A DNA stretch of 64,000 bases from Myxococcus stipitatus DSM 14675 (GTDB lineage: Bacteria; Myxococcota; Myxococcia; Myxococcales; Myxococcaceae). The stretch spans positions 434,001-498,000 of the forward strand of contig NC_020126.1 in assembly GCF_000331735.1 (NCBI RefSeq), read 5' to 3'. The stretch's first letter is position 1. Each line of letters begins with the position of its first letter. Below, in pieces: positions 1 through 8,057 of this stretch. The notes beneath the pieces were generated by a model, which saw only the letters and a program-made list of their open reading frames with translations, was not told where the DNA came from and did not search any database. The translations under genes and the position numbers were made by a program.

Positions 1-1049
1 GCTCCGGCATCACGGATGACCGCAGCTCTCCGTGGCTGCGCGTCGGGCAGCTCGCGCTGGGGGGCTCGATGATTGTCCCGCGCGTGGGCTTCGAGGTGAT
101 GGTGGACCACGAGCTGGGGGACCGCGACCGGCCGCTCGTCGTCGGCCACCTCTACAACGGCGAGGCGATGCCTCCCTACGCGCTGCCGGACCACGCAACG
201 CTCAGCTCCATCCAGACGGCCACCACGGGCGGCGGACCTGGGGCCAACGAGCTGCGCTTCGAGGACGCCACGGGCTCCGAGGAGATCTTCCTCAATGCCT
301 CACACGACCTCACCGTCGCCGTGGAGCACGATGCCTCGACGCAGGTGCTGGTGGATGAGTCCACCGAAGTGGGGGGCAACCGCACGTTCAGCGTCGGCGC
401 CAACCACACCCACAAGGTGACGAGCCACCGCAAGCTCGAGGTCGGCGTCAACCAGAGTCTCAATATCGCGGCGGACTTCTCGGACGGCATCGGCGGGGAC
501 CTGGTCGTCGAGGTGGGCGCGACGCGCAAGCTCACCGTGGGCGGAGACCTCACCGAGGACACGCAGGGCGCGCTGGAGCGCACGGTGGGCGGGCTCCAGG
601 CCGTCACGGGAATGACGGGCTACGAGCGCAAGGTCGTGGGGAGCTCGAAGACGACGGTGGGCGCGGCGTGGCTGGAGGCGTGCACCGACGGCCGGATGAG
701 CACGTGTGGCACGGCTCGGACGGAGACGGTGGGGGCCTTGAAGATGGTGAAGGCCAAGACGGTCGCCGTGTCCGCCGGCGCGGCCTATGCGCTCACGGCG
801 GCGTCGGAGAAGGTGAAGGTCGGCGGCAACCGCGTGGACAAGTCCGAGGTCGCGCTCGCCATCACCGCGGCGGGGGGCCTGAGCGTCAAGGCGGAGAACA
901 TCAACATCTCCGGCAAGAGCAAGGTGGTGCTGAAGGTGGGCGGCTCGACGGTGGAGGTCACTCCCACGGGGGTGAAGATCAAGTCGTCGAAGATTCAGCT
1001 CAAGGGCGTGAAGAAGCTGGGCTCGAAGCTGAGCCACAAGAGCAATTGA
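1..1049 (+). CDS. vgrG: Type VI secretion spike protein VgrG, C-terminal part (5' end outside window)
   Basis: The reading frame is open from base 3 and its start lies upstream of the window, so the first ATG at 69 is internal. The visible part begins inside the gp5-like OB-fold region: SPWLRVGQ, then a GGSMIVPRVGFEVMV strand, then GDRDRPLVVGHLYN. It continues into the long beta-helix shaft with repeated V-G-x-N/D-x(4-6)-V units and ends in a Lys-rich tail. VgrG trimers form the needle tip of the T6SS and carry effectors. The next gene is a second vgrG 14 bp downstream behind a purine-rich ribosome site, so the two are probably co-transcribed. No appended toxin domain is seen at the C-terminus. 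Confidence 0.93.
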   Translation, partial: SGITDDRSSPWLRVGQLALGGSMIVPRVGFEVMVDHELGDRDRPLVVGHLYNGEAMPPYALPDHATLSSIQTATTGGGPGANELRFEDATGSEEIFLNASHDLTVAVEHDASTQVLVDESTEVGGNRTFSVGANHTHKVTSHRKLEVGVNQSLNIAADFSDGIGGDLVVEVGATRKLTVGGDLTEDTQGALERTVGGLQAVTGMTGYERKVVGSSKTTVGAAWLEACTDGRMSTCGTARTETVGALKMVKAKTVAVSAGAAYALTAASEKVKVGGNRVDKSEVALAITAAGGLSVKAENINISGKSKVVLKVGGSTVEVTPTGVKIKSSKIQLKGVKKLGSKLSHKSN

Positions 1050-1063
1050 GGGGGACGTGAAGC

Positions 1064-3298
1064 ATGGGTGACGAGCAGCGCCTCGTGGCGACATTCTTCT
1101 TCAGCGGACACGACGGAGGCCTCTCGGTGCATGCGGTGCGCGGGCGGGAGGAGGTGTCCCGCGCGTACCGCTTCGAGGTGGACTTCTCCGGGCAGGGCGT
1201 GGACGTGGACGCCGCGCCGGGGGTTCGCGCCTCCCTGTTGCTGGAGTCACCGCGTGGCGGAGTGCGCTCCGTGGGCGGGGTGGTGGAGGAGGTCTCCCTG
1301 GCCGCCATGGGACAGGCGGGCGAGGAGGCCTTCGGACGCTACCGGGCGGTGCTCGTCCCGGAGCCGTACCTCGTGCTGAGCCTGCGGCGAGGCTTCCGCA
1401 TCTTCCAGCAGAAGACGGTGCCCGACATCGTCAAGAAGGTGTGCGAGGACGCGGGGCTGGACGCGGCGACCTTCGACTGGGGCGGTGTCTCGGGCCGCTA
1501 TCCGCAGCGCGACTATTGCGTGCAGTACGACGAGTCGGAGTGGGACTTCATCTGCCGGCTGCTCGAGGATGAGGGCATCTTCTTCGCCTTCAGCCACACC
1601 GCGGACGGAGTCCTCATGCGCTTCGAGGACGACAGCACCCGCGTGGACCTGCTCTCGCCGGACGTGTTGGGCTTCTCCTTCTTTCCGCAGGAGGACGCCT
1701 CGTTCGCCCGCGTCTGGGACTTCCGGCTGCGCACGCGCCTGCGGCCGTCGAAGGCGACGGTCAACGACTACGACATGCTGCGGCCTGGTACCTCGTTGCT
1801 CTCGAGCGCGGAGGCGTCGGAGGCGCTCTCGCGCGAGTGGTACGAGTTCCCCGGAGGCTTCCGCGCTCCGGCCGAGGGCAAGCGCCGGGCGGCGGTGCGG
1901 TTGGATGAGCTGCGAGGGACTCGGGTGACGGCGCTCGGGCGCACGGATGCGCTCTTCGTGGCGCCGGGTCGCCGCTTCCTGCTCCAGGGGCATCCGGCCT
2001 CGGAGGGTGAGTACTTCCTCACGGCGGTGGGGTTCCAGCTCCGGTTGGAGGAGGAGACCGCGAGCGGGCGTCCGTTGGTGGACGAGGGGCCGTGGCGGTA
2101 CGACGTGGAGCTGGAGGCGATTCCCTCCGCGCAGATGTTCCGGCCCGCGCGGCTGACGCCGCGGCCTCGGGTGATGGGGCTCCAGACGGCCCGGGTGACG
2201 GGCCCCGCGGGGGAGGAGATTCACTGCGATGCCCACGGGCGGGTGAAGCTCCAGTTCGCGTGGGACCGGGAGGGTGAGCTGGATGAGCGCACGTCTTCGT
2301 GGGTGCGCGTCAGTCAGGCGCACACGACGGGCTCGGTGATGATTCCGCGCATCGGCTGGGAGGTGCTCGTCGAGTTCGAGGAGGGGGACCCGGACCGCCC
2401 GGTGTGTCTGGGCAAGGTGTGGAACACCACCTTCCTGCCGCCGGTGGAGCTGCCCGCGGGCAAGACGGTGACGGGGCACAGCTCGCTCTCTTCGCCGGGG
2501 GGGAGTGGCGCGAATGAGGTCCTGTTCGACGACACGGCGGGACAGGAGACGGTCACCATCAACGGGAAGCACGACATCCTCGTGAAGGCGGCCAACAACA
2601 AGCTCTACAGCGTCGGGCACGACGCGAGTCACCTGGTCAATGGCAAGCGCGCCGCGAGCGTGGGGGGCGACGAGAAGATCTCCATCGAGGCGGACCTCAA
2701 CGTGAATGTGGGGGGAGACCAGTCCACGAAGGTGGGCGCCATGCGCGACGTGAAGGTGACGGGAAGCCTCACGGAGGAGGTGGCCGGGGCGATGGACCTC
2801 CAGGTGGGCGGCATGGAGTTGGTGCAGGTGGGCAACCCGGTGGCGGCGGTGCTGGAGCTCATCGTGAATGCGGCGGTGGGGAAGGTCGTGGGGGCGGCGG
2901 CGAAGGCGGCCAGTCGGGCCGAGGCGACGCTGCTGGGGCCCATCCTCCCGATGATTCAAGAGGCGCGCGAGGCGGTGGGACCGGCCGCGCAGTTCGCGGG
3001 GCCCGCGGCGGCGCTGTTGGGGGATGGGGACCCGCAGATTGCGGCCTTCGCGCAGGCGGCGGGCAAGCTGTCGGACGCGGCGGGGGCGGCGGAGTCGGGA
3101 CAGATTGCGGCGGGCATGGCGCAGTCGATGGTCTCCGACAAGCTCTCCGGCGCGCTCATCGATGCGGTGAAGGAGGCGAGTGGGGCGGGGGCGGCGGAGG
3201 AGGCGGTGGCGGTGGGGGCGATGCGGCGCCCGAGGCGGCTGGGAGTGCGACGGGCGGCGGGAGTGGGACGTGGGCGACGGTGGTGGGGGGCTCGGTGA
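1064..3298 (+). CDS. vgrG: VgrG, main frame (apparently frameshifted near 3180)
   Basis: ATG at 1064 follows an AGGGGGA ribosome site. The N-terminal gp27-like base (AYRFEVDFSG, YCVQYDESEWDFICRLLEDEG) leads to a gp5 OB-fold (GRVKLQFAWD, SSWVRVSQ, IPRIGWEVLVEFEEGDPDRP) and then a beta-helix shaft (about residues 460-590). An Ala-rich helical stretch (about 590-700) interrupts the shaft. The last roughly 40 residues of this frame are Arg/Gly-rich junk. The -1 frame instead reads a poly-Gly linker joining directly to a normal VgrG shaft end at 3280-3750. The intact gene is therefore most likely 1064-3750 with one base missing in the G-rich tract. This could be a true mutation or a sequencing error. 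A large helical insertion inside the shaft is unusual. Confidence 0.9.
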   Translation: MGDEQRLVATFFFSGHDGGLSVHAVRGREEVSRAYRFEVDFSGQGVDVDAAPGVRASLLLESPRGGVRSVGGVVEEVSLAAMGQAGEEAFGRYRAVLVPEPYLVLSLRRGFRIFQQKTVPDIVKKVCEDAGLDAATFDWGGVSGRYPQRDYCVQYDESEWDFICRLLEDEGIFFAFSHTADGVLMRFEDDSTRVDLLSPDVLGFSFFPQEDASFARVWDFRLRTRLRPSKATVNDYDMLRPGTSLLSSAEASEALSREWYEFPGGFRAPAEGKRRAAVRLDELRGTRVTALGRTDALFVAPGRRFLLQGHPASEGEYFLTAVGFQLRLEEETASGRPLVDEGPWRYDVELEAIPSAQMFRPARLTPRPRVMGLQTARVTGPAGEEIHCDAHGRVKLQFAWDREGELDERTSSWVRVSQAHTTGSVMIPRIGWEVLVEFEEGDPDRPVCLGKVWNTTFLPPVELPAGKTVTGHSSLSSPGGSGANEVLFDDTAGQETVTINGKHDILVKAANNKLYSVGHDASHLVNGKRAASVGGDEKISIEADLNVNVGGDQSTKVGAMRDVKVTGSLTEEVAGAMDLQVGGMELVQVGNPVAAVLELIVNAAVGKVVGAAAKAASRAEATLLGPILPMIQEAREAVGPAAQFAGPAAALLGDGDPQIAAFAQAAGKLSDAAGAAESGQIAAGMAQSMVSDKLSGALIDAVKEASGAGAAEEAVAVGAMRRPRRLGVRRAAGVGRGRRWWGAR

Positions 3299-3750
3299 AG
3301 GAGACGGTGGGGGGACTGGCGGCCATCAACTCGTTGAGTGGTGTCTCGTTCGCGGTGGGGGGCGAGTCGAAGGAGCTGGTGGGGGCGGCGCGCGTGGAGC
3401 TCATCAAGGGGAGCAAGTCGGAGACGACGGGCGCCGTGAAGATGGAGACGGTGGGCGTCTACATGGTGGATGCGAAGGAGTCGTACGTCACGGATGCGAA
3501 GGCGGCCATCGCGGTGAACATCGCGGGTGGGCAGTCGCAGAAGATCTCCGGCAGTCACAGCATGAGCGCGGACGGCCCCGTCGTGGTGAATGCGTCGAAG
3601 CTCTCGCTGAAGGGGAAGGGGACCATCACGCTCACGTGTGGTCCGTCGAAGGTCATCGTGAAGTCCAATGGCATCCTCGTGGAAGGCGCGGCCGAGGTGA
3701 CCATCGAGGGCTCGAAGATTGAGTTGGACGAGAACGCGCTGGGTACCTAG
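3280..3750 (+). CDS. VgrG C-terminal shaft, out of frame with the upstream vgrG
   Basis: This frame carries VgrG beta-helix repeats (SVKETVGGL, GAVKMETVGVYM) and a strand-rich end with GKGTITLTCGPSKVIVKSNG, closely matching the end of the first VgrG in the window. The frame is open upstream across 3181-3279, where it reads a Gly/Ala/Ser-rich linker, so the fragment is not an independent gene with its own start. It is the displaced 3' end of the vgrG starting at 1064. The frames change within a run of G-rich codons at about 3180-3200, and a single added base would restore one continuous protein of about 895 residues. I see no classical X-XXY-YYZ slippery heptamer there. Confidence 0.75.
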   Translation: MVGGSVKETVGGLAAINSLSGVSFAVGGESKELVGAARVELIKGSKSETTGAVKMETVGVYMVDAKESYVTDAKAAIAVNIAGGQSQKISGSHSMSADGPVVVNASKLSLKGKGTITLTCGPSKVIVKSNGILVEGAAEVTIEGSKIELDENALGT

Positions 3751-3764
3751 GCGGAGGGGGCGCG

Positions 3765-5078
3765 ATGGGACAACCGGGACAGACACCAGGGTCGTGGCTT
3801 CATGGCGGTGCGTTGGCGCTGTGGAGCGCCGCGTGCAAACGGGCGCTGGTCGCGTGCGGCATCAACCCCGCGAACTTCGGGACGTACGACCTGCGTGCGA
3901 AGGCGCAGGCGGCGGAGCGCAAGAAGTACCGGACGCAGCGCAACAAGGAGGCGAAGCAGCGGGGGAAGAACAAGCGGCCCCATGAGGGCAACTGTCAGGT
4001 GGGCAAGACGCCAAAGGCGATTTGCATGTGCATCGAGAGCGACGAGGCGTACTTCGAGCTCGGCTCCGAGAAGTGGATGCTGGCGAACTCACAGTCGGGC
4101 CACATCTCGCAGAACGCGCTCTATCAGAACGAGCGCGCGGACCCGTGCTCCAACGTTCCTCCCGAGGGGAAGCACGCGGGCACGTATGGCTATCGGGACA
4201 ACAAGGCGTTCTGCATGGACCACCTGGGGCGTGCGAACAACCCGGGGACCATCCACTACGAAATCACCAACCGGGAGGCCCAGTTCGCCGCGAGCCTTGA
4301 GCGGCGCAAGGTGAAGGCGGTGACCGAGGGGGTGATGATGGAGGGGGCGAAGGGCACCGCGGAGGTCGCGGCGATGGGGGCCGGGGGGCGTCAGAACGGC
4401 AAGGGCAAGTACACCAAGAACGACAAGGACCTCGGCAAGATGACGCCGGAGCGCATCGCCGAGGGGAAGCGGAGTGATGAGGCGAAGGACCATCACGCCG
4501 CGGACCTGAAGGCGAACGAGAACGCGTCGGCGGAGGCGGGGGCATCGGGGAAGGGGAAGGGGAAGAAGCCGAATGCGCCCTCGGCGAAGAAGCCGACGGC
4601 GAAGCAGGTGGACAAGGCGGTGGAGTGCATCTCGGATGCGTGGAAGCAGTCGTTGGACGAGATGCGCAACGACGTCATCAACGAGTTCTCGACCGCGGCG
4701 CGCTCGCCCGAGTGCAAGAAGCAGATCAAGGAGTACAAGAAGACGCTGCCGAAGGACCAACGGAACAAGAAGGTCCGCTACACGGATTTGCCACCGGAGC
4801 GGCGGGCGGCGGTGGATGCTTCGGTGAACAAGAAGACGGGCAACCCGAAGATGTCGGCCGTCGAGCGGGACCAGAAGAAGTTGGAGAAGAAGGGTGCGAA
4901 GACCGCCGGCGAGGCGAACAATCCGCCCACCCAGAAGGACTGTCTGCAGTACCAGGCCAACTGGCTCCAGCAGCATCGCAAGGCCGACGGCACTCACACA
5001 CCGATGCAGGGGCGTGTGCCGAACTCGGGTGACGGCGATGCTTCCCGCGCTGGAGATACTGGTCTAGAGACGGAGTAG
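3765..5078 (+). CDS. Unrecognised lysine-rich protein, candidate T6SS effector
   Basis: ATG at 3765 follows a GGAGGGGG ribosome site 14 bp after the vgrG stop. The 437-residue product is hydrophilic and Lys-rich and has no signal peptide. Residues about 15-190 contain several cysteines (CKRALVACG, CMCIESD, CSNVPP, CMDHLG) and look like a folded domain. Residues about 195-290 are a low-complexity Lys/Gly/Ala linker. The C-terminal part (about 285-410) is again structured (CISDAWKQSLDEMRND, CLQYQANWLQQHRKADG). Position directly after vgrG and before a duplicated small gene is typical of T6SS effector-immunity cassettes. I cannot match it to a toxin family, and no nuclease, lipase or deaminase motif is clear. 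Effector function is inferred from context only; it could be a structural adaptor. Confidence 0.6.
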   Translation: MGQPGQTPGSWLHGGALALWSAACKRALVACGINPANFGTYDLRAKAQAAERKKYRTQRNKEAKQRGKNKRPHEGNCQVGKTPKAICMCIESDEAYFELGSEKWMLANSQSGHISQNALYQNERADPCSNVPPEGKHAGTYGYRDNKAFCMDHLGRANNPGTIHYEITNREAQFAASLERRKVKAVTEGVMMEGAKGTAEVAAMGAGGRQNGKGKYTKNDKDLGKMTPERIAEGKRSDEAKDHHAADLKANENASAEAGASGKGKGKKPNAPSAKKPTAKQVDKAVECISDAWKQSLDEMRNDVINEFSTAARSPECKKQIKEYKKTLPKDQRNKKVRYTDLPPERRAAVDASVNKKTGNPKMSAVERDQKKLEKKGAKTAGEANNPPTQKDCLQYQANWLQQHRKADGTHTPMQGRVPNSGDGDASRAGDTGLETE

Positions 5079-5120
5079 CGCACCCGCATCGAGGGTGGAG
5101 TACCGGGAGGGATAGAAGGT

Positions 5121-6071
5121 ATGACTTCGCATATTACGACGTACTACTACAGCGCCAGTGGTCCGACGCTGGATGCCTGTGCGTTCCTCGGTCAGCGCTA
5201 CGACGAGGAGCGAGGCTTCAAGCCCTTCGAAGGTGAGTGCTGGGTGCTGAGCCTCCGGCCCAAGAGCAGTGAAGGCCTGACGGCGATGTATCACTTTGGC
5301 AGTACAGGATGGCTGACGAGACTGTGGCGCTCTCCCACTGGTGCGGTGTTCGCCAGCAGCACCACGGATTCGAAGGTGGTGTACCACCCGGACCTCCACG
5401 GGGACCCGAAGCACAAGTTCGAGAGCATGAAGTTGGGGGCCCCGATCAATGGCGTGTGGGGTCTGGATGACGACTTCGTGTTGGCCTGGGGCGCCACATT
5501 CGAGGGGACGAGGCACGTCTTCCGGTACGACGGCAAGAAGTGGAAGGAGTTGCCTGCACCCGACTTCGAGGTGCGAGCGATGCACGGCCTGGCCTCTGAT
5601 TTTGTCTACGCGGTGGGTGTGGGAGGAGGCGTCGCGCGCTGGAATGGCAAGACCTGGAAGCACTTCCCGTCACCGACGGACGAAGTGCTCAACAGTGTCT
5701 TCGTGGCGGATGAGGATGAAATGTACGCGACGGGGGGCGCGGGCTCACTGCTCGAAGGCAGTGCGCACGGTTGGGGCCGAATTGCCGAAGGGCCCGTGCC
5801 AGGAATGCCGCTCCTGGGTGTGGCCAAGTGGAAGAAGGGGCTCTGGGTCGCCGCCGGCCAGTTCGGACTCTTCAAGCGGGTGGGGAGTCAGGACAAGATT
5901 GAGTGCATCAAGCCGAACCTGCCAGCCACGGACCTCGATGTGCGCGAGCACCTGCTCATCTCCTGCAAGGACAGGATTGCCGAGACGGCGGACGGCAAGG
6001 CTTTCGTGTCGGGTGGGCGTGACTTCCTCTTGAACTCGCGAGCGGGCGACAAGCTCGGGAAGATCATCTAA
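5121..6071 (+). CDS. Beta-propeller-like protein, copy 1 of a tandem pair (candidate immunity)
   Basis: ATG at 5121 has a GAAGG ribosome site. The 316-residue soluble product lacks a signal peptide. It contains repeated blade-like motifs: NGVWGLDDDFVLAWG, MHGLASDFVYAVGVGGGVARWNGKTWK, LNSVFVADEDEMYATGGAGSLLEG and LLGVAKWKKGLWVAAG. These recall Kelch/WD-type propellers in which short phrases ending in a small glycine turn recur about every 45 residues. The next gene is a close paralogue over its full length. Lying just after the candidate effector, the pair could be immunity proteins, with the duplicate broadening protection. That role is inference; I do not recognise a named family. Confidence 0.7.
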   Translation: MTSHITTYYYSASGPTLDACAFLGQRYDEERGFKPFEGECWVLSLRPKSSEGLTAMYHFGSTGWLTRLWRSPTGAVFASSTTDSKVVYHPDLHGDPKHKFESMKLGAPINGVWGLDDDFVLAWGATFEGTRHVFRYDGKKWKELPAPDFEVRAMHGLASDFVYAVGVGGGVARWNGKTWKHFPSPTDEVLNSVFVADEDEMYATGGAGSLLEGSAHGWGRIAEGPVPGMPLLGVAKWKKGLWVAAGQFGLFKRVGSQDKIECIKPNLPATDLDVREHLLISCKDRIAETADGKAFVSGGRDFLLNSRAGDKLGKII

Positions 6072-6119
6072 CTCGGCCAGACAGAGTGTCGATGACGGGG
6101 AAGAAGGGGGACGAGAGCA

Positions 6120-7067
6120 ATGCGTGTATGGATTCGGACTGACTACTACAGCGCCAGCGGTCCGACGCTGGACGCCTGCGCGTTCCTCGGTCAGCGCTAC
6201 GACGAAGAGCGGGGTTACAAGCCCTTCGAGGGCGAGTGCTGGGTGATGAGTCTCCGCCCCAAGACGCGGAAGCGCCTGACGGTGAGGAGCCATCTGGGCA
6301 GCACGGGGTGGCTCAGTCGGCTCTGGCGCTCGCCCAAGGGGGCCGTGTTCGTCACCAGCATCACGGACGCCAAGGTGCTCTACCACCCGGACCTCCACGG
6401 GGACCCGGAGCACAAGTTCGAGAGCACGAAGTTGAGCGGGCCCCTCAATGGCGTGTGGGGCCTGGATGAAGACTTCGTGTTGACCTGGGGCTCCACGTAC
6501 GAGGGGACACAGCACGTCCTCCGATACAACGGCAGGAAGTGGAGGAAGATGCCCGCACCGAAGTTCGCGGTGCGAGCGATGCACGGGTTGGCACCCGACT
6601 TCATCTATGCCGTCGGCGTCGGCGGAGGCATCGCGCGGTGGAACGGCAAGGTCTGGAGGCACTTCCGCTCCCCTACGAGGGAGGTGCTCAACAGCGTCTT
6701 CGTGGCGGCTGAAGACGAGCTGTATGCCACCGGCGGCTCCGGCTCGCTGCTGGCCGGCAACCGGCGCCGATGGGACTCGATGGCGGAATCCCCCGTGCCT
6801 GGAATGCCCCTGCTGGGCGTGGCCAAATGGAAGAAGAAGCTCTGGGTCGCCGGAGGCCGGTTCGGACTCTTCAAGTGGATGGAGAACCAGAACACGCTCA
6901 AGTGCATCAAGCCCAACCTCCGGGCCGTGGACCTCGACGCCCGTCAGGACCTGCTCATCTCTTGCGAGGACTTCGTCGCCGTGACCTCGGACGGCAGGAC
7001 TTTCATCGCCGGTGGACGAGATGCCCTCATGAAGCTCCGCAAGGGCAAGAAGCTCGGACGACTCTGA
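6120..7067 (+). CDS. Beta-propeller-like protein, copy 2 of a tandem pair
   Basis: The 315-residue product aligns end to end with the preceding protein. Shared stretches include YYSASGPTLDACAFLGQRYD near the N-terminus, YHPDLHGDP, and the blade motif AVGVGGGIARWNGKVW. The first six residues differ, and divergence is spread evenly, so this is an old duplication rather than a recent one. ATG at 6120 is preceded by GGGGGACGAGAG. No signal peptide or membrane helix is seen, which suggests a cytoplasmic protein. A cytoplasmic immunity protein would imply a cytoplasm-acting toxin at 3765-5078. Alternatively these are T6SS cargo adaptors. Confidence 0.7.
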   Translation: MRVWIRTDYYSASGPTLDACAFLGQRYDEERGYKPFEGECWVMSLRPKTRKRLTVRSHLGSTGWLSRLWRSPKGAVFVTSITDAKVLYHPDLHGDPEHKFESTKLSGPLNGVWGLDEDFVLTWGSTYEGTQHVLRYNGRKWRKMPAPKFAVRAMHGLAPDFIYAVGVGGGIARWNGKVWRHFRSPTREVLNSVFVAAEDELYATGGSGSLLAGNRRRWDSMAESPVPGMPLLGVAKWKKKLWVAGGRFGLFKWMENQNTLKCIKPNLRAVDLDARQDLLISCEDFVAVTSDGRTFIAGGRDALMKLRKGKKLGRL

Positions 7068-7147
7068 CCCACCCCCCGGTATTGACCCTTTTCACCCCCA
7101 CCAGGAGACTCCCAGGTGGGCCACGCACACCTCTCCAGGAACCCGCC

Positions 7148-7633
7148 ATGAAGCCAGCCCGGCAGCGCTCGAGACGACCCTCGGTGAAGCGGACCCCTTC
7201 GGCCCCCGCCGCACAGGCGCAGCCTGTGTCCGACGGCGCCGTGCGACTCGCCACGCTGCTGGCCGAGGAACCCCAGGGCTGGCGTGTGCGGCTCGGCGCC
7301 CGGGAGCTCGTCCTCTCGCTGGATGCCTCCGTGGACCCCGCGCTGATGCATGAGGCCCTCGAGGACGGCGCGCGGGTGCTCGTGGAGGCCTCCGCGACTC
7401 CCGTGGTGGTCGGCGTGGTGCAGACGTCCCGCGCGCTGCGCGTGGACCGCCAGGGCCGCGTGGACGCGCAGGTGGAGCGCTTCGAGCTCCAGGCACGTCA
7501 GGGCGCCACGGTGAAGACCTCCGGGGCCTTCTTGCAGGTGAAGGGCTCGGACGTGGAGCTCTACGGCACTCGCATCCTCACCCGCGCTCGCGAAGTGGCG
7601 AAGATTCTCGCGCGGATGATCAACCTGAACTGA
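7148..7633 (+). CDS. T6SS-associated small protein, DUF6484-like
   Basis: I take ATG 7148 (MKPARQRSRRP) as start, because the frame upstream overlaps the previous gene and is not plausible coding. The 161-residue protein has a basic, Pro/Ala-rich leader and then a beta-rich core: ARELVLSLDASVDPAL, VVVGVVQTSRALRV and FELQARQGATVKTSGAFLQVKG. It ends in GTRILTRAREVAKILARMINLN. Repeated short strands ending in the gp5-tail-like phrase VKGSDVELYGTR resemble VgrG-linked DUF6484 proteins. It is followed 7 bp later by a PAAR-like gene, so it probably helps assemble the spike or load cargo. The family assignment is moderate. Confidence 0.65.
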   Translation: MKPARQRSRRPSVKRTPSAPAAQAQPVSDGAVRLATLLAEEPQGWRVRLGARELVLSLDASVDPALMHEALEDGARVLVEASATPVVVGVVQTSRALRVDRQGRVDAQVERFELQARQGATVKTSGAFLQVKGSDVELYGTRILTRAREVAKILARMINLN

Positions 7634-7640
7634 GGCGACC

Positions 7641-8045
7641 ATGTCCCTGACGACGAGCGGCATGTCCGCCGGCACCAGCAAGCAGAAGCTCAACTTCGTC
7701 CCCATGGCACCCAACGTGTGCCTGGTCCCCGCGCCGCCCCCGCCCGCGGGCCCGCAGGGCATCCCCGTGCCGTTCCCCATCACCACGGACACCGGCAGCA
7801 TCAAGAAGCCGGTGCCGAAGGTGAAGCACAAGGGCGGCAAGGTGCCCAACACGGACTCGTCCTTCAGCGGCATCAAGGGCAACGAGGCCGGAGTGGGGCA
7901 GCTTCCCCCCTCGACGCCCAAGAAGGACATCGTCACCGGCGTGAACATGAAGAAGGGCTCCGCCATGGTGGGCTGTCCCAATTGTCAGGTCGGTGGCAAG
8001 AGCTTCCTGATGACGGGAAGCCCCGGCTTCGGCAACCACGGCTGA
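7641..8045 (+). CDS. DUF4150 / PAAR-like T6SS spike tip protein
   Basis: The 134-residue protein starts at ATG 7641. It has features of the DUF4150 PAAR-like family: an N-terminal NFVPMAPNVCLVPAPPPP, a central PFPITTDTGSIKK, and a C-terminal region with paired cysteines in GCPNCQVGGKSFLMTGSPGFGNHG. PAAR proteins form the metal-stabilised cone on the VgrG trimer and can carry effectors. This one is short, with no fused toxin, so it is a tip-only form. The gene sits 7 bp after the DUF6484-like gene and 12 bp before a DUF3396 gene, consistent with a single operon. Confidence 0.85.
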   Translation: MSLTTSGMSAGTSKQKLNFVPMAPNVCLVPAPPPPAGPQGIPVPFPITTDTGSIKKPVPKVKHKGGKVPNTDSSFSGIKGNEAGVGQLPPSTPKKDIVTGVNMKKGSAMVGCPNCQVGGKSFLMTGSPGFGNHG

Positions 8046-8057
8046 CCCGCCCTCGCC

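Noticed and set aside
3181-3260. Programmed -1 ribosomal frameshift in vgrG
   Set aside because: No X-XXY-YYZ heptamer fits the zero frame. A missing base or mutation is simpler.
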